A DNA stretch of 35,846 bases. Source: Acidimicrobiia bacterium (GTDB lineage Bacteria > Actinomycetota > Acidimicrobiia > UBA2766). The notes under the pieces were generated by a model. The model made no database searches. It was not told the DNA's origin and saw only the letters and a program-made list of their open reading frames with translations. The position numbers and the translations under genes were made by a program. Below, in pieces: positions 1-6,584 of this stretch (its first letter is position 1; each line of letters opens with the position of its first letter). Location: contig JAIBAC010000013.1 in assembly GCA_019695375.1 (NCBI GenBank), positions 1 through 35,846 of the forward strand. The letters are read 5' to 3'.

Positions 1-179
1 GCGTCGGTGACCGCCTTCTTGATCGCCTCGCACGCGAGGTCGAGTTCGTCGCGGCCGGAGTTGCGCGAGAACTCGGTCTCGCCGATGCCGACGATCGCGG
101 TGTTGTCGCGCACGAGGTTGGACGCGGCCGACGGCCGCCTCCCCGTGTCGTAGCGCCTGTCTAGGTACTCCTTCAGCAC
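1..179 (-). CDS. Lipid-transfer protein / thiolase-like, N-terminal part only
   Basis: Only the first ~59 residues lie in the window; the gene runs off its left edge. After a short leader the protein reads NTAIVGIGETEFSRNSGR, the N-terminus of SCP-x/Ltp2-type thiolases (acetyl-CoA acetyltransferase superfamily). Members act as thiolases or, in the Ltp2 group, as retro-aldolases on side-chain acyl-CoAs. I chose the GTG at 177-179 because a GGGGAGG ribosome site precedes it by six bases; a second in-frame GTG at 111-113 sits closer to the family start but has no such site. It is the last visible gene of a minus-strand operon behind a DUF35 protein, the usual partner of Ltp2-type enzymes. The catalytic Cys/His region is not visible, so retro-aldolase versus thiolase cannot be decided. 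Confidence 0.8.
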   Translation of the reverse strand, partial: MLKEYLDRRYDTGRRPSAASNLVRDNTAIVGIGETEFSRNSGRDELDLACEAIKKAVTD

Positions 180-201
180 GGTCGCCCTCCCCGCTCGCGG
201 C

Positions 202-654
202 TCACGCCGCGGCCTCGCGGAACTTGAACAGCGTCAGGTCGTCGTCGACGTCCTCGAAGACGACCTCGACGTCGAGGCCGACCGCGAGTTGGCCGGCGTC
301 GATGCCGGCCGGGTTGCTCACCAGGCGCGGCCCCTCCTCGAGCTCGACGAGGAGCACGGTGTAGGGGGCCACGAACGCCGGGTGCGGCGACTCGGGGTAG
401 GTCGCCCAGCTCGCGACCTTGCCGCGTCCCGAAGCCTGCACCCACTCGGTCTCCTGCGACTGGCACTGCGGGCACATCGGCCGCGGTGGGAAGAGCCAGT
501 GGCCGCAGCCGGCGCAGCGCTGCAGCTTCAGCTCGTGCTCCTTGACCGCCTCCCAGAACGGGGTGCTGCTGCGGTAGAGGACGCCCCAGAGGGCTGGGTG
601 GGGAACGGTCTCGCCGGGGGTGTAGGTGACCGTCATCGCATCGTCGTCGGCCAT
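202..654 (-). CDS. DUF35 Zn-ribbon/OB-fold protein, acyl-CoA associated
   Basis: A 150-residue protein with the complete DUF35 layout: an N-terminal helical segment with STPFWEAV near residue 30, a rubredoxin-like zinc ribbon with Cys47, Cys50, Cys61 and Cys64 (CAGC and CPQC), then a C-terminal OB fold (about 75-145). In characterised systems this domain docks a lipid-transfer thiolase onto a hydratase; in cholesterol degradation it is fused to ChsH2 and binds Ltp2. Here it is a separate protein directly upstream of an Ltp2-like gene and downstream of two MaoC-like genes, which fits the same role. The ATG follows a GAGG site; the gap from the upstream gene is seven bases. The substrate is unknown. 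Confidence 0.88.
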   Translation of the reverse strand: MADDDAMTVTYTPGETVPHPALWGVLYRSSTPFWEAVKEHELKLQRCAGCGHWLFPPRPMCPQCQSQETEWVQASGRGKVASWATYPESPHPAFVAPYTVLLVELEEGPRLVSNPAGIDAGQLAVGLDVEVVFEDVDDDLTLFKFREAAA

Positions 655-661
655 GGCCGCC

Positions 662-1108
662 TCACGCTCTCGTCAGGGTCGCGCTGCCCTTGCAGTGGGG
701 GCCGAAGTCGGTCTCGGCCGTGAACTCGACCTCGATGCTGGGCACCGGGTCGTCGTACTTGCGCGTCACGGTTCCCGTCGTCGTCAGCTTCTGGCCCGGG
801 AACGCCGGGATCAGGAGCTTCAGCGAGATCGAGCGCAGGTCCCAGTCGGGCCCGCACCAGTTGGTGACGAACGCGGCCATGAGCCCGTTGGTCGTGAGGA
901 TGTTCAAGAAGATGTCCGGTGCCCCGGCGGCCTTGGCCGCCTCGACGTCGTGGTGCACGGGGTAGACGTCGCGCGACGCCGCTACCGCGCCCATGACCAC
1001 GAGGGTCGCGTCGATCGGGCGCACCGTCGAAGGGATCTCGTCGCCTTCGTTCACGTCTTCCCAAGCGATCGAGTCGTACTTGAGGTGGTCCTTCATCCAC
1101 GTCGCCAT
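662..1108 (-). CDS. MaoC-like (R)-hydratase, catalytic small subunit
   Basis: A 148-residue single hot-dog domain. The segment SRDVYPVHHD at residues 45-54 matches the hydratase-2 signature D-x-N-P-x-H with Tyr in place of Asn, so Asp47 and His52 are the likely catalytic pair that adds water to an enoyl-CoA. The ATG at 1106-1108 has a GGAGAGGAG site just upstream; longer readings in this frame run into the preceding gene and have no support. It lies about 20 bases after the gene at 1129-1659, whose product is a second MaoC-like protein without the His. The pair therefore looks like a two-chain hydratase of the ChsH1/ChsH2 type, which is inference from motif and context. Confidence 0.85.
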   Translation of the reverse strand: MATWMKDHLKYDSIAWEDVNEGDEIPSTVRPIDATLVVMGAVAASRDVYPVHHDVEAAKAAGAPDIFLNILTTNGLMAAFVTNWCGPDWDLRSISLKLLIPAFPGQKLTTTGTVTRKYDDPVPSIEVEFTAETDFGPHCKGSATLTRA

Positions 1109-1128
1109 CGCGATCTCCTCTCCCGGAT

Positions 1129-1659
1129 CTAGGCGGCCGGTTCCTCGGCCTCGGGCCGGTAGCGCATGTACGTGAAACTCTGAGTGCCGAGCAGCGTCCC
1201 CGCCGGGTTCGTGAAGCGGTACTCGAAGGTGACGAAGTAGGCGAGGCCGAGGCGGGTCTTCTTCGGCTCCTCGGTCACGGACGCGAGGCGGACCGTGAAC
1301 GTGACGGCCTCGCCGTCGCGGGCGAGCTCGTGGATCTCCTGGGTCTGGCCGGTCGCGACGACCTCGGTGAAGCCCTCCTCGGTGAGGATCTCGTCGATCG
1401 GTTCGATCGGGAGCTGGGGGATCTCGCGCTCGGGCCACAGCGGCGCCATCGACCAGACCTGCATCATCGAGCCGGGCGCCACGATCCCGCCGTGGCGTGA
1501 CTGCGCCGCCCACTCCGGGTCCGAGTACGCGGGGTTCGCGTCCTCCATGACCTCGATCCAGTGGCGGATCATCTGGGTGCAGACCGCGTCGACGGACTCG
1601 ATCGGGCTGCACTCCTTGCCGATGTGTTCCTTCAGCCGGTCCTCGTACAGAGACCCCAT
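1129..1659 (-). CDS. MaoC-like dehydratase N-terminal-domain protein, probably non-catalytic partner
   Basis: A 176-residue hot-dog protein of the FAS1-dehydratase/MaoC N-terminal type (residues ~10-165). At the place where the catalytic D-x-N-P-x-H would be it reads EDANPAYSD (residues 39-47): Asp40 and Pro43 are kept but the His is Tyr45. Such subunits normally pair with a small catalytic MaoC and shape the acyl-CoA pocket; the next gene supplies that catalytic chain. It is the first gene of the minus-strand operon and starts about 110 bases from the divergent xdhC-like gene, across an AT-rich promoter region. An unusual substrate such as a steroid or other bulky acyl-CoA is plausible but not shown by the sequence. 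Confidence 0.82.
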   Translation of the reverse strand: MGSLYEDRLKEHIGKECSPIESVDAVCTQMIRHWIEVMEDANPAYSDPEWAAQSRHGGIVAPGSMMQVWSMAPLWPEREIPQLPIEPIDEILTEEGFTEVVATGQTQEIHELARDGEAVTFTVRLASVTEEPKKTRLGLAYFVTFEYRFTNPAGTLLGTQSFTYMRYRPEAEEPAA

Positions 1660-1768
1660 CCTGCCCCGACTCCTGCTAATTGGTTGAACAGATCCTACTA
1701 GTATTCAGGAATCCTAACCATATGGTAGCATAGATGCACCGGATGGCAGTCTCGCAGGGGAGGCGACC
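1660..1768. promoter_or_regulatory. Divergent promoter region with palindromic ACCATATGGT element
   Basis: The region between the MaoC operon and the xdhC-like gene is clearly AT-richer than its surroundings. It holds a perfect 10-bp palindrome ACCATATGGT at 1717-1726, the repeated hexamer ATCCTA at 1692-1697 and 1711-1716, and possible -10 elements TAGCAT (1726-1731, plus) and TAGGAT (1697-1692, minus). The stretch 1717-1738 recurs with few changes at 23152-23173 before operon B, so it is probably a regulator site. The ribosome site GGGGAGG at 1757-1763 serves the plus-strand gene. Confidence 0.55.
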
Positions 1769-2884
1769 ATGAGCGCTGTCCCGCGACAGATCGCAGAGTG
1801 GCTCGGCGCGGGCCGCGGCGGCGTCCTAGTCCGTGTCGTCGATTCGGGTGGGTCCGTGCCGCGCGAGCTCGGCGCCACCATGGTCGTCGGCGACGACGCC
1901 ACGATCGTGGGCTCGATCTCCGCCGGGTGCCTGGAGTCGGGCGTCGTCGAGCTCGCCCTCACCCTGCTCGCCACGGGCCGGCCGGGCTGGCGCATCGAAG
2001 CGCTCGGCACCGGCGCCGATCCCGTCTTCGACCCCGGCATCGCCTGTGGTGGGACGATGCAGGTCCTGCTCCACACGATCGAAGCCGTCCACCGTGACGC
2101 GCTCGAGCGCTTCTTCTCGAGTTGGGATGCAGGTGAACGCTGCCTCCTCGCGACGCGCCTCGTAGACGACGGGACCAGTCACGTCCTCGCCGTCGCGGCA
2201 AGCGGTGAGACGAGCGGCTCGCTCGGGGCGGCCGCCCGCGACGCTGCGATAGTCGACTCGCGGGCGGAGATCCTCGCGTCAGCGGGCACGTTCGTCCGCG
2301 CTAGTGCCACCGATGCCGCCACGTACCTGCAGGTCCCGGCATGCCGGCGCCGGATCGTGATCGTGGGCGCCGACGAGTTCGCGGCGGCGCTGTGCCGGTT
2401 CGCCCACGTCGCCGGATTCGACGTGACAGTCGTCGACCCGCGTGCCGCCTTCGCCACGCGGCAGAGGTTCCCCGAAGCCGACACGGTCGTGGTCGCGTGG
2501 CCCGACCGCCACATCGAGTCCATCGCCGGCGGGCTCGGACCCGGGGACGCCGTGTGCGTGCTCACCCACGACCAGCGCGTCGACGTCGCTGCGATCATGG
2601 CGGCGCGCGCTGCGGGAGTGGGGTACGTGGGCGCCATGGGTTCGCGCGCGACCCACGCAGACCGCCTCGTCCGCCTCGAGCTTGCCGGGATGGACCGTGA
2701 CGAGGCCGGCGAACTGCACTCCCCGATCGGGCTCGACATCGGCGCCTCGACCCCTGACGAGACCGCCGTCGCGATCATCGCGGAGCTCGTCGCCGCCCGC
2801 GCTGGGCGCAGTGGCGCCCCCCTGAGCCGGACGAGCGGACCGATCGGCGCGGCCCGCGCGCCGTCCGAGTGCGCGACCACGTGA
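1769..2884 (+). CDS. XdhC/CoxI-family molybdenum-enzyme maturation factor
   Basis: A 371-residue protein with both XdhC domains. The N-terminal part (about 15-75) reads VVDSGGSVPRELGATMVV and GSISAGCLESGVVE, with Cys54 at the conserved Cys of the family. The C-terminal part (about 190-345) is the XdhC Rossmann domain, with the conserved endings YVGAMGSRATHADRL and LHSPIGLDIGASTPDETAV. XdhC proteins bind molybdenum cofactor, help sulfurate it and deliver it to xanthine-dehydrogenase/CO-dehydrogenase-type hydroxylases. The ATG has a GGGGAGG site six bases upstream. It overlaps the start of a MobA/MocA-like gene, the usual partner. No molybdenum hydroxylase lies in the window, so the client enzyme must be elsewhere. 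Confidence 0.88.
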   Translation: MSAVPRQIAEWLGAGRGGVLVRVVDSGGSVPRELGATMVVGDDATIVGSISAGCLESGVVELALTLLATGRPGWRIEALGTGADPVFDPGIACGGTMQVLLHTIEAVHRDALERFFSSWDAGERCLLATRLVDDGTSHVLAVAASGETSGSLGAAARDAAIVDSRAEILASAGTFVRASATDAATYLQVPACRRRIVIVGADEFAAALCRFAHVAGFDVTVVDPRAAFATRQRFPEADTVVVAWPDRHIESIAGGLGPGDAVCVLTHDQRVDVAAIMAARAAGVGYVGAMGSRATHADRLVRLELAGMDRDEAGELHSPIGLDIGASTPDETAVAIIAELVAARAGRSGAPLSRTSGPIGAARAPSECATT

Positions 2885-3480
2885 AGGCGCCACCCTCGGT
2901 CGCGGTCGTGCTCGCAGCCGGAGCGGGCCGGCGCTTCGACGGCACCGGCCACAAGCTCGAGGCGGATGCCGGCGGGCTCCCAGTCGTGGTGCGCAGCGTC
3001 GCCGCCGCAGCCGCGGCGGGCTTCGACCACACCGTCGTCGTCTGGGGTGCGGTCCCGCTGCGCCCGATCCTGTCCGCGTACGGGCAGACGCGGTCGGTGC
3101 GCACCGTGTTCAACCCGTGCTGGGCGGACGGGCTCGCGGCCGCGCACCGCCTCGGGGTCGACGCCGCCGACGCGCTCGGCTACCGCAGCGTCGTCGTCGG
3201 CCTCGGCGACATGCCCGCGGTCACGCCCGAGGACTGGCAGGCCGTCGCCCGTTGCGCCGACTCGCCGGTGGTCGTGACGCGCTGGGCCGACGGGCACCTC
3301 TCGCCGCCGGTGCGGATCCAGCGCGACGTCTGGGGACTCCTCCCGGCCACGGGCGACATCGGGACGCGGTTCCTCTGGTCCGCCCGCGACTCCCTCCTCG
3401 TGACCCAGATCGAACGCGGGGGCAGCGGACAGGACGTCGACACCGTCGCCGACCTCGACGCCGTGGCCGATCGCGCCTGA
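2869..3480 (+). CDS. MobA/MocA-like nucleotidyltransferase (molybdopterin cytidylyltransferase candidate)
   Basis: A ~203-residue GT-A fold nucleotidyltransferase. It carries the glycine-rich loop VLAAGAGRRFDGTGHK near the N-terminus, in which the final Lys matches the family's LAAGxSxRxGxxK signature, and GLGDMPAVTPEDW in the middle, the metal- and nucleotide-binding segment of MobA/MocA proteins. It probably couples CTP (or GTP) to molybdopterin for a hydroxylase. It overlaps the XdhC-like gene. Two GTG starts are possible: 2869, or 2881, where GTGA overlaps the upstream stop and would give translational coupling. The downstream GDxD region is weakly recognisable, so CTP versus GTP use is open. 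Confidence 0.82.
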   Translation: MRDHVKAPPSVAVVLAAGAGRRFDGTGHKLEADAGGLPVVVRSVAAAAAAGFDHTVVVWGAVPLRPILSAYGQTRSVRTVFNPCWADGLAAAHRLGVDAADALGYRSVVVGLGDMPAVTPEDWQAVARCADSPVVVTRWADGHLSPPVRIQRDVWGLLPATGDIGTRFLWSARDSLLVTQIERGGSGQDVDTVADLDAVADRA

Positions 3481-3558
3481 CCCGGCCATCGCGACTTCCT
3501 GCTAAAACGCCGCCGGTGTTCAGCCGATCCAACGGGAGACGTCGAGCGGGAGATCGCG

Positions 3559-4116
3559 GTGTTCTTCTTCGTCCAGACAGTTGTGATCCTCGTGGGTGCG
3601 GTGCTGCACATCCTTTTGGACCGCAAGCCGAACCGGCACACGAAGCGGCGCACCGTCGAGCTGCTCCTGATCTGGTTCGTGGCGGCCGGCGGCGTCATGG
3701 CGATCCTCGGTGGCATCGGGCACGTGGGCCCCGATTCCGCCGGTGTGGCGGCCGGGATCGGCTACGAGCCGTCGATGTTCCAGTGGGAGGTCGGCTGGGC
3801 CGACATCGCGATCGGGGTCGCCGGCTTCGTCTGCATCTGGAAGCGGGACAGCTGGATGACCTGCGCGGTGGTCGTCCTCGCGATCTCCTACGGCGGCGAC
3901 GCCATCGGTCACGTGATGCAATACGTCGCCCACGCCAACACGGCCCCGAACAACGTGTGGGCGATCCCGAGCGACATCATGCAGCCCCTGCTCGTCGTCG
4001 GCCTCCTCGTCGCCTACAGGATGCTGTCGCGTCGGGAGGCCGCCGCGGCGACAGAAGCCGAGGGCGCCGAAGCTCCGGCGCTGGCCGAGGCCGCCGCGGC
4101 GGACGCGTCCGCCTGA
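3559..4116 (+). CDS. DUF6790-like small integral membrane protein
   Basis: A 185-residue membrane protein with four or five hydrophobic segments: about residues 1-20, 34-52, 75-95, 100-120 and 136-155. It ends in an Ala/Glu-rich cytoplasmic tail. The motif YEPSMFQWEVGWADIAIGVAG in the middle resembles the conserved segment of DUF6790 proteins; that assignment is from memory of the family pattern. The start is a GTG preceded by GGGAG. It follows the MobA-like gene by 78 bases and faces the tetR gene. No enzymatic motif is visible and its function is unknown. Confidence 0.72.
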   Translation: MFFFVQTVVILVGAVLHILLDRKPNRHTKRRTVELLLIWFVAAGGVMAILGGIGHVGPDSAGVAAGIGYEPSMFQWEVGWADIAIGVAGFVCIWKRDSWMTCAVVVLAISYGGDAIGHVMQYVAHANTAPNNVWAIPSDIMQPLLVVGLLVAYRMLSRREAAAATEAEGAEAPALAEAAAADASA

Positions 4117-4134
4117 GGCTGTGCGCGCTCGCGC

Positions 4135-4160
4135 CTGAGGTCCAGGAGCCGCACCCTCAG
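4135..4160. terminator. Weak hairpin between convergent genes
   Basis: CTGAGG at 4135-4140 pairs with CCTCAG at 4155-4160 across a 14-base loop. It lies between the stop codons of the convergent membrane-protein and tetR genes, where a bidirectional terminator would be expected. There is no T-run and the stem is short, so this is only suggestive. Confidence 0.3.
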
Positions 4161-4738
4161 CTGAGGCCGGGCAGCAGGAACTGGTGCACGAAGCTGCGCA
4201 CCGCTTCGGGGTCGGAGCGGTCGAAGGTCACCGAAGGCGTCGAGATCAGCGACAGCACCATCCGCACGATCCACTCGGCCGCCTGAGGCGCGTCGACGTC
4301 GGTGCGCACCTCGCCCGTCGCGATCGCGTCGACGACCATCGGCTCGACGGTCTCGATCGCCATCTCGAGCAGGTCACGCGCGCCGGTCGAGACGGCGGCC
4401 GCGAAGGCCTGCGGGTCCGACGCGATCATCGACGCGTTGGTGGGGTTCTCGTCCACGTACTGGATCGCGGCGGTCGTCATGGCGCTGATCTTGGCGTCGA
4501 GGCTGCCGAGGCTGTTCGTGCCGTCGAGGACGTCGTCGAGGAAACGCTGCGTCTCGTACCTGGTGACGACGCCGAAGAGCTTGTCCTTGTCCTGGAAGTA
4601 GCGGTACAGCGTTCCGCGTGAGAGGTCGGCCTCGCGCGCGATGTCCTCCATCACGGTCTTCTGCAGCCCGTAGCGCGAAAAGCACGCGCGCGCGGCCTCG
4701 ATGATGCGGGCCTCGGTCTGGGCTGTCGTGGTGGTCAC
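4157..4738 (-). CDS. TetR-family regulator, divergent from operon A
   Basis: A 193-residue TetR regulator. The N-terminal helix-turn-helix spans about residues 8-50, with MEDIAREADLSRGTLYRYF as its recognition core followed by the typical KDKLF. The rest is an all-helical ligand domain. I chose the GTG at 4736-4738 (VTTTTAQTEAR), because GGAG lies five bases upstream; an ATG at 4778-4780 would add 14 atypical residues and cover the promoter dyads. It is transcribed away from operon A across about 130 bases holding several inverted repeats, so it most likely controls operon A and itself. The ligand is unknown; a pathway intermediate or acyl-CoA is a reasonable guess. Confidence 0.88.
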   Translation of the reverse strand: MTTTTAQTEARIIEAARACFSRYGLQKTVMEDIAREADLSRGTLYRYFQDKDKLFGVVTRYETQRFLDDVLDGTNSLGSLDAKISAMTTAAIQYVDENPTNASMIASDPQAFAAAVSTGARDLLEMAIETVEPMVVDAIATGEVRTDVDAPQAAEWIVRMVLSLISTPSVTFDRSDPEAVRSFVHQFLLPGLS

Positions 4739-4773
4739 CGGCGCTCCGTCCTCCCTCCCGAGATCATTATTGC

Positions 4774-4824
4774 AGAACAATGTGACAACTGGCGATATTT
4801 GTTCTATCGTAACGCTACCTAGCG
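4774..4824. promoter_or_regulatory. Operon A promoter with overlapping inverted repeats (TetR operator candidates)
   Basis: GTGACA at 4782-4787 and TATCGT at 4805-4810 are separated by 17 bases and form a good housekeeping-type promoter reading towards operon A. Three dyads overlap it: AGAACAA/TTGTTCT (4774-4780 and 4799-4805), CGATA/TATCG (4793-4797 and 4805-4809) and the perfect CGCTA-CC-TAGCG at 4813-4824 just downstream of the -10. A repressor bound here would block initiation. The adjacent divergent TetR is the obvious candidate. Confidence 0.55.
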
Positions 4825-4870
4825 ATTACCGCATCAGGTGGCCCGGCGCGAGCGGTGCCCAGGAGGACAG

Positions 4871-6583
4871 ATGGACAGCCGGTACGACTTCGTGATCGTG
4901 GGGGGCGGCCACAACGGCATGACCCTCGCGGCGTACCTCTCCAAGAGCGGATACAGCGTCTGCGTGCTCGAGTCTCGCCTCGAGATCGGCGGTGCGCAGG
5001 AGAACGCCGAACCGAGGCCGGGGTTCCGCATCGATCCCCACGCCTCGGTCCTCTACGCCGGAGCGGCGCCCGGCATGGAGCAGCTCGAGCTCTGGAAGTA
5101 CGGCTACCGCATGTCGTACTGGAGCCAGTACGGCATGGGCCTCACGTCCGACAACCGCGCGTTCATGAGCGGCAACCGCTGGACCTACAAGGAGGCCGCC
5201 GAGACGCTGCGGCCCTTCTCCGAGCGCGACGCCGACATCTGGGCGGGGATGATGGGCTTCATCTTCCCCCACCTCAAGGACATCCTGCGCTCGACGTTCT
5301 GGACGCCGCCCTACCCCGTCGACCTCGACGTCGAGCAGAAGGACCTGCCCTGGGTCAAGACCTGGAACGAGGCTTCCGGCGGCGCGCTGCCGGCGAGCTT
5401 CTTCGAGGGCTCCCTCGTCGACGTCGCCGACGAGCTCTTCGAGTTCGGCGGCCTCAAGGCGATGATGGGCATCGGCGCCTGGTACTCGGGGGCGGCGCCC
5501 ACGTGGGACGGCATGGCGCCGCAGGCGATGGGCTCGTTCCTGCTCAACTCCTACGCGTCGGGTGCACCCAAGGGCGGCATGCACACCTACGCCCACGCGA
5601 TCGCCCGCTGCGCGATCGCGCACGGCGCCCGCGTCCTCGTGAACTGCCCCGTCGAGGAGATCGTGATCCAGGACGGCCGTGCCCGCGGCGTCGTCCTCGC
5701 CGACGGCTCGGCGGCGGCGGGCAAGACGATCTGGGCCGACAAGGCGGTCGTGTCCGCCGTCGACGTGCAGCAGACCTTCGAGAACCTCGTCGGGCCCAAG
5801 CACGTCGGCCCCGGCTTCATGCAGAACGTCAAGGACATCAGCCTCAAGGGCGGCAGCCTCTACGTGCTCCACGTCGTCTGCCGCGAGCTGCCCAAGTTCA
5901 TCGGTCAGGCCCAGGAGGTCGTCGACCAGCACGGCTACCCCGGTTCGGTCCTCTACCCCTGTGACGACTGGGACAGCATCACCAAGCAGATGCGCGAGGT
6001 GTACTCGCGCAAGAAGACGCCGACGGGGCCCGAGAACATCGCGCCGCTGCCGGTGCTGATGCCCACCACCTACGACCACACGCGTGCCCCGGACGGCTAC
6101 CACGTCCTGTCGCCGATCTACATCGAGCTGCCTCCACCGGAGTACCACGTCGACGGCCCCGAGGCCGACAACGCCCTGAAGGAGCAGATCAAGCGCGAGA
6201 TGCTCGACATGTTGGAGGGCCTCGCGCCGAACATGACCGGCGACAACATCGTCGAGGTCTACGCCAACACGCCGCGGGACTCGGAGTTCCGCAACGCCGG
6301 CCTCGTGGGCGGCAACTGGTACGCCACGCGCCACTGCGAGGACCAGTGGTGGACCCAGCGGCCCCTGCCCGAGCTGAGCCGCTACCGCACCCCGGTCGAG
6401 GACCTCTACCTGTGCCACCAGACGTCGTTCCCCGGCGGCCTGTGCCTGATGGCGGTGGCGTACAACCTGATGCACATCCTCATCGACGACGGCAAGGTCG
6501 AACCGGCTGACTGGTGGTACCCGTCGCCGTGGCACATCACCGACGAGGGCAACCGCGTGCCCGCGAGCCAGGGAGGCAAGTGA
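4871..6583 (+). CDS. CrtI/PYROXD2-type FAD oxidoreductase, class A (A1)
   Basis: A 570-residue flavoprotein of the phytoene desaturase/NAD(P)-FAD oxidoreductase superfamily (COG1233 type). The Rossmann motif GGGHNG lies at residues 11-16, the ribose-binding Glu at 34, and GG at 40-41 followed by the class A hallmark AQE. The C-terminal FAD segment reads [20 protein letters not shown]. No signal peptide or membrane helix is evident. The ATG at 4871 has a perfect AGGAGG at 4861-4866; an in-frame ATG at 4838 lacks one. It is the first gene of operon A and one base from the next. Its closest relative in the window is A2 at 23215; both share GGAQE, YG-x-APGxEQLELW and RSTFWxPP. The family includes desaturases, saturases and amine oxidases, so substrate and reaction direction are unknown. 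Confidence 0.9.
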   Translation: MDSRYDFVIVGGGHNGMTLAAYLSKSGYSVCVLESRLEIGGAQENAEPRPGFRIDPHASVLYAGAAPGMEQLELWKYGYRMSYWSQYGMGLTSDNRAFMSGNRWTYKEAAETLRPFSERDADIWAGMMGFIFPHLKDILRSTFWTPPYPVDLDVEQKDLPWVKTWNEASGGALPASFFEGSLVDVADELFEFGGLKAMMGIGAWYSGAAPTWDGMAPQAMGSFLLNSYASGAPKGGMHTYAHAIARCAIAHGARVLVNCPVEEIVIQDGRARGVVLADGSAAAGKTIWADKAVVSAVDVQQTFENLVGPKHVGPGFMQNVKDISLKGGSLYVLHVVCRELPKFIGQAQEVVDQHGYPGSVLYPCDDWDSITKQMREVYSRKKTPTGPENIAPLPVLMPTTYDHTRAPDGYHVLSPIYIELPPPEYHVDGPEADNALKEQIKREMLDMLEGLAPNMTGDNIVEVYANTPRDSEFRNAGLVGGNWYATRHCEDQWWTQRPLPELSRYRTPVEDLYLCHQTSFPGGLCLMAVAYNLMHILIDDGKVEPADWWYPSPWHITDEGNRVPASQGGK

Positions 6584-6584
6584 G

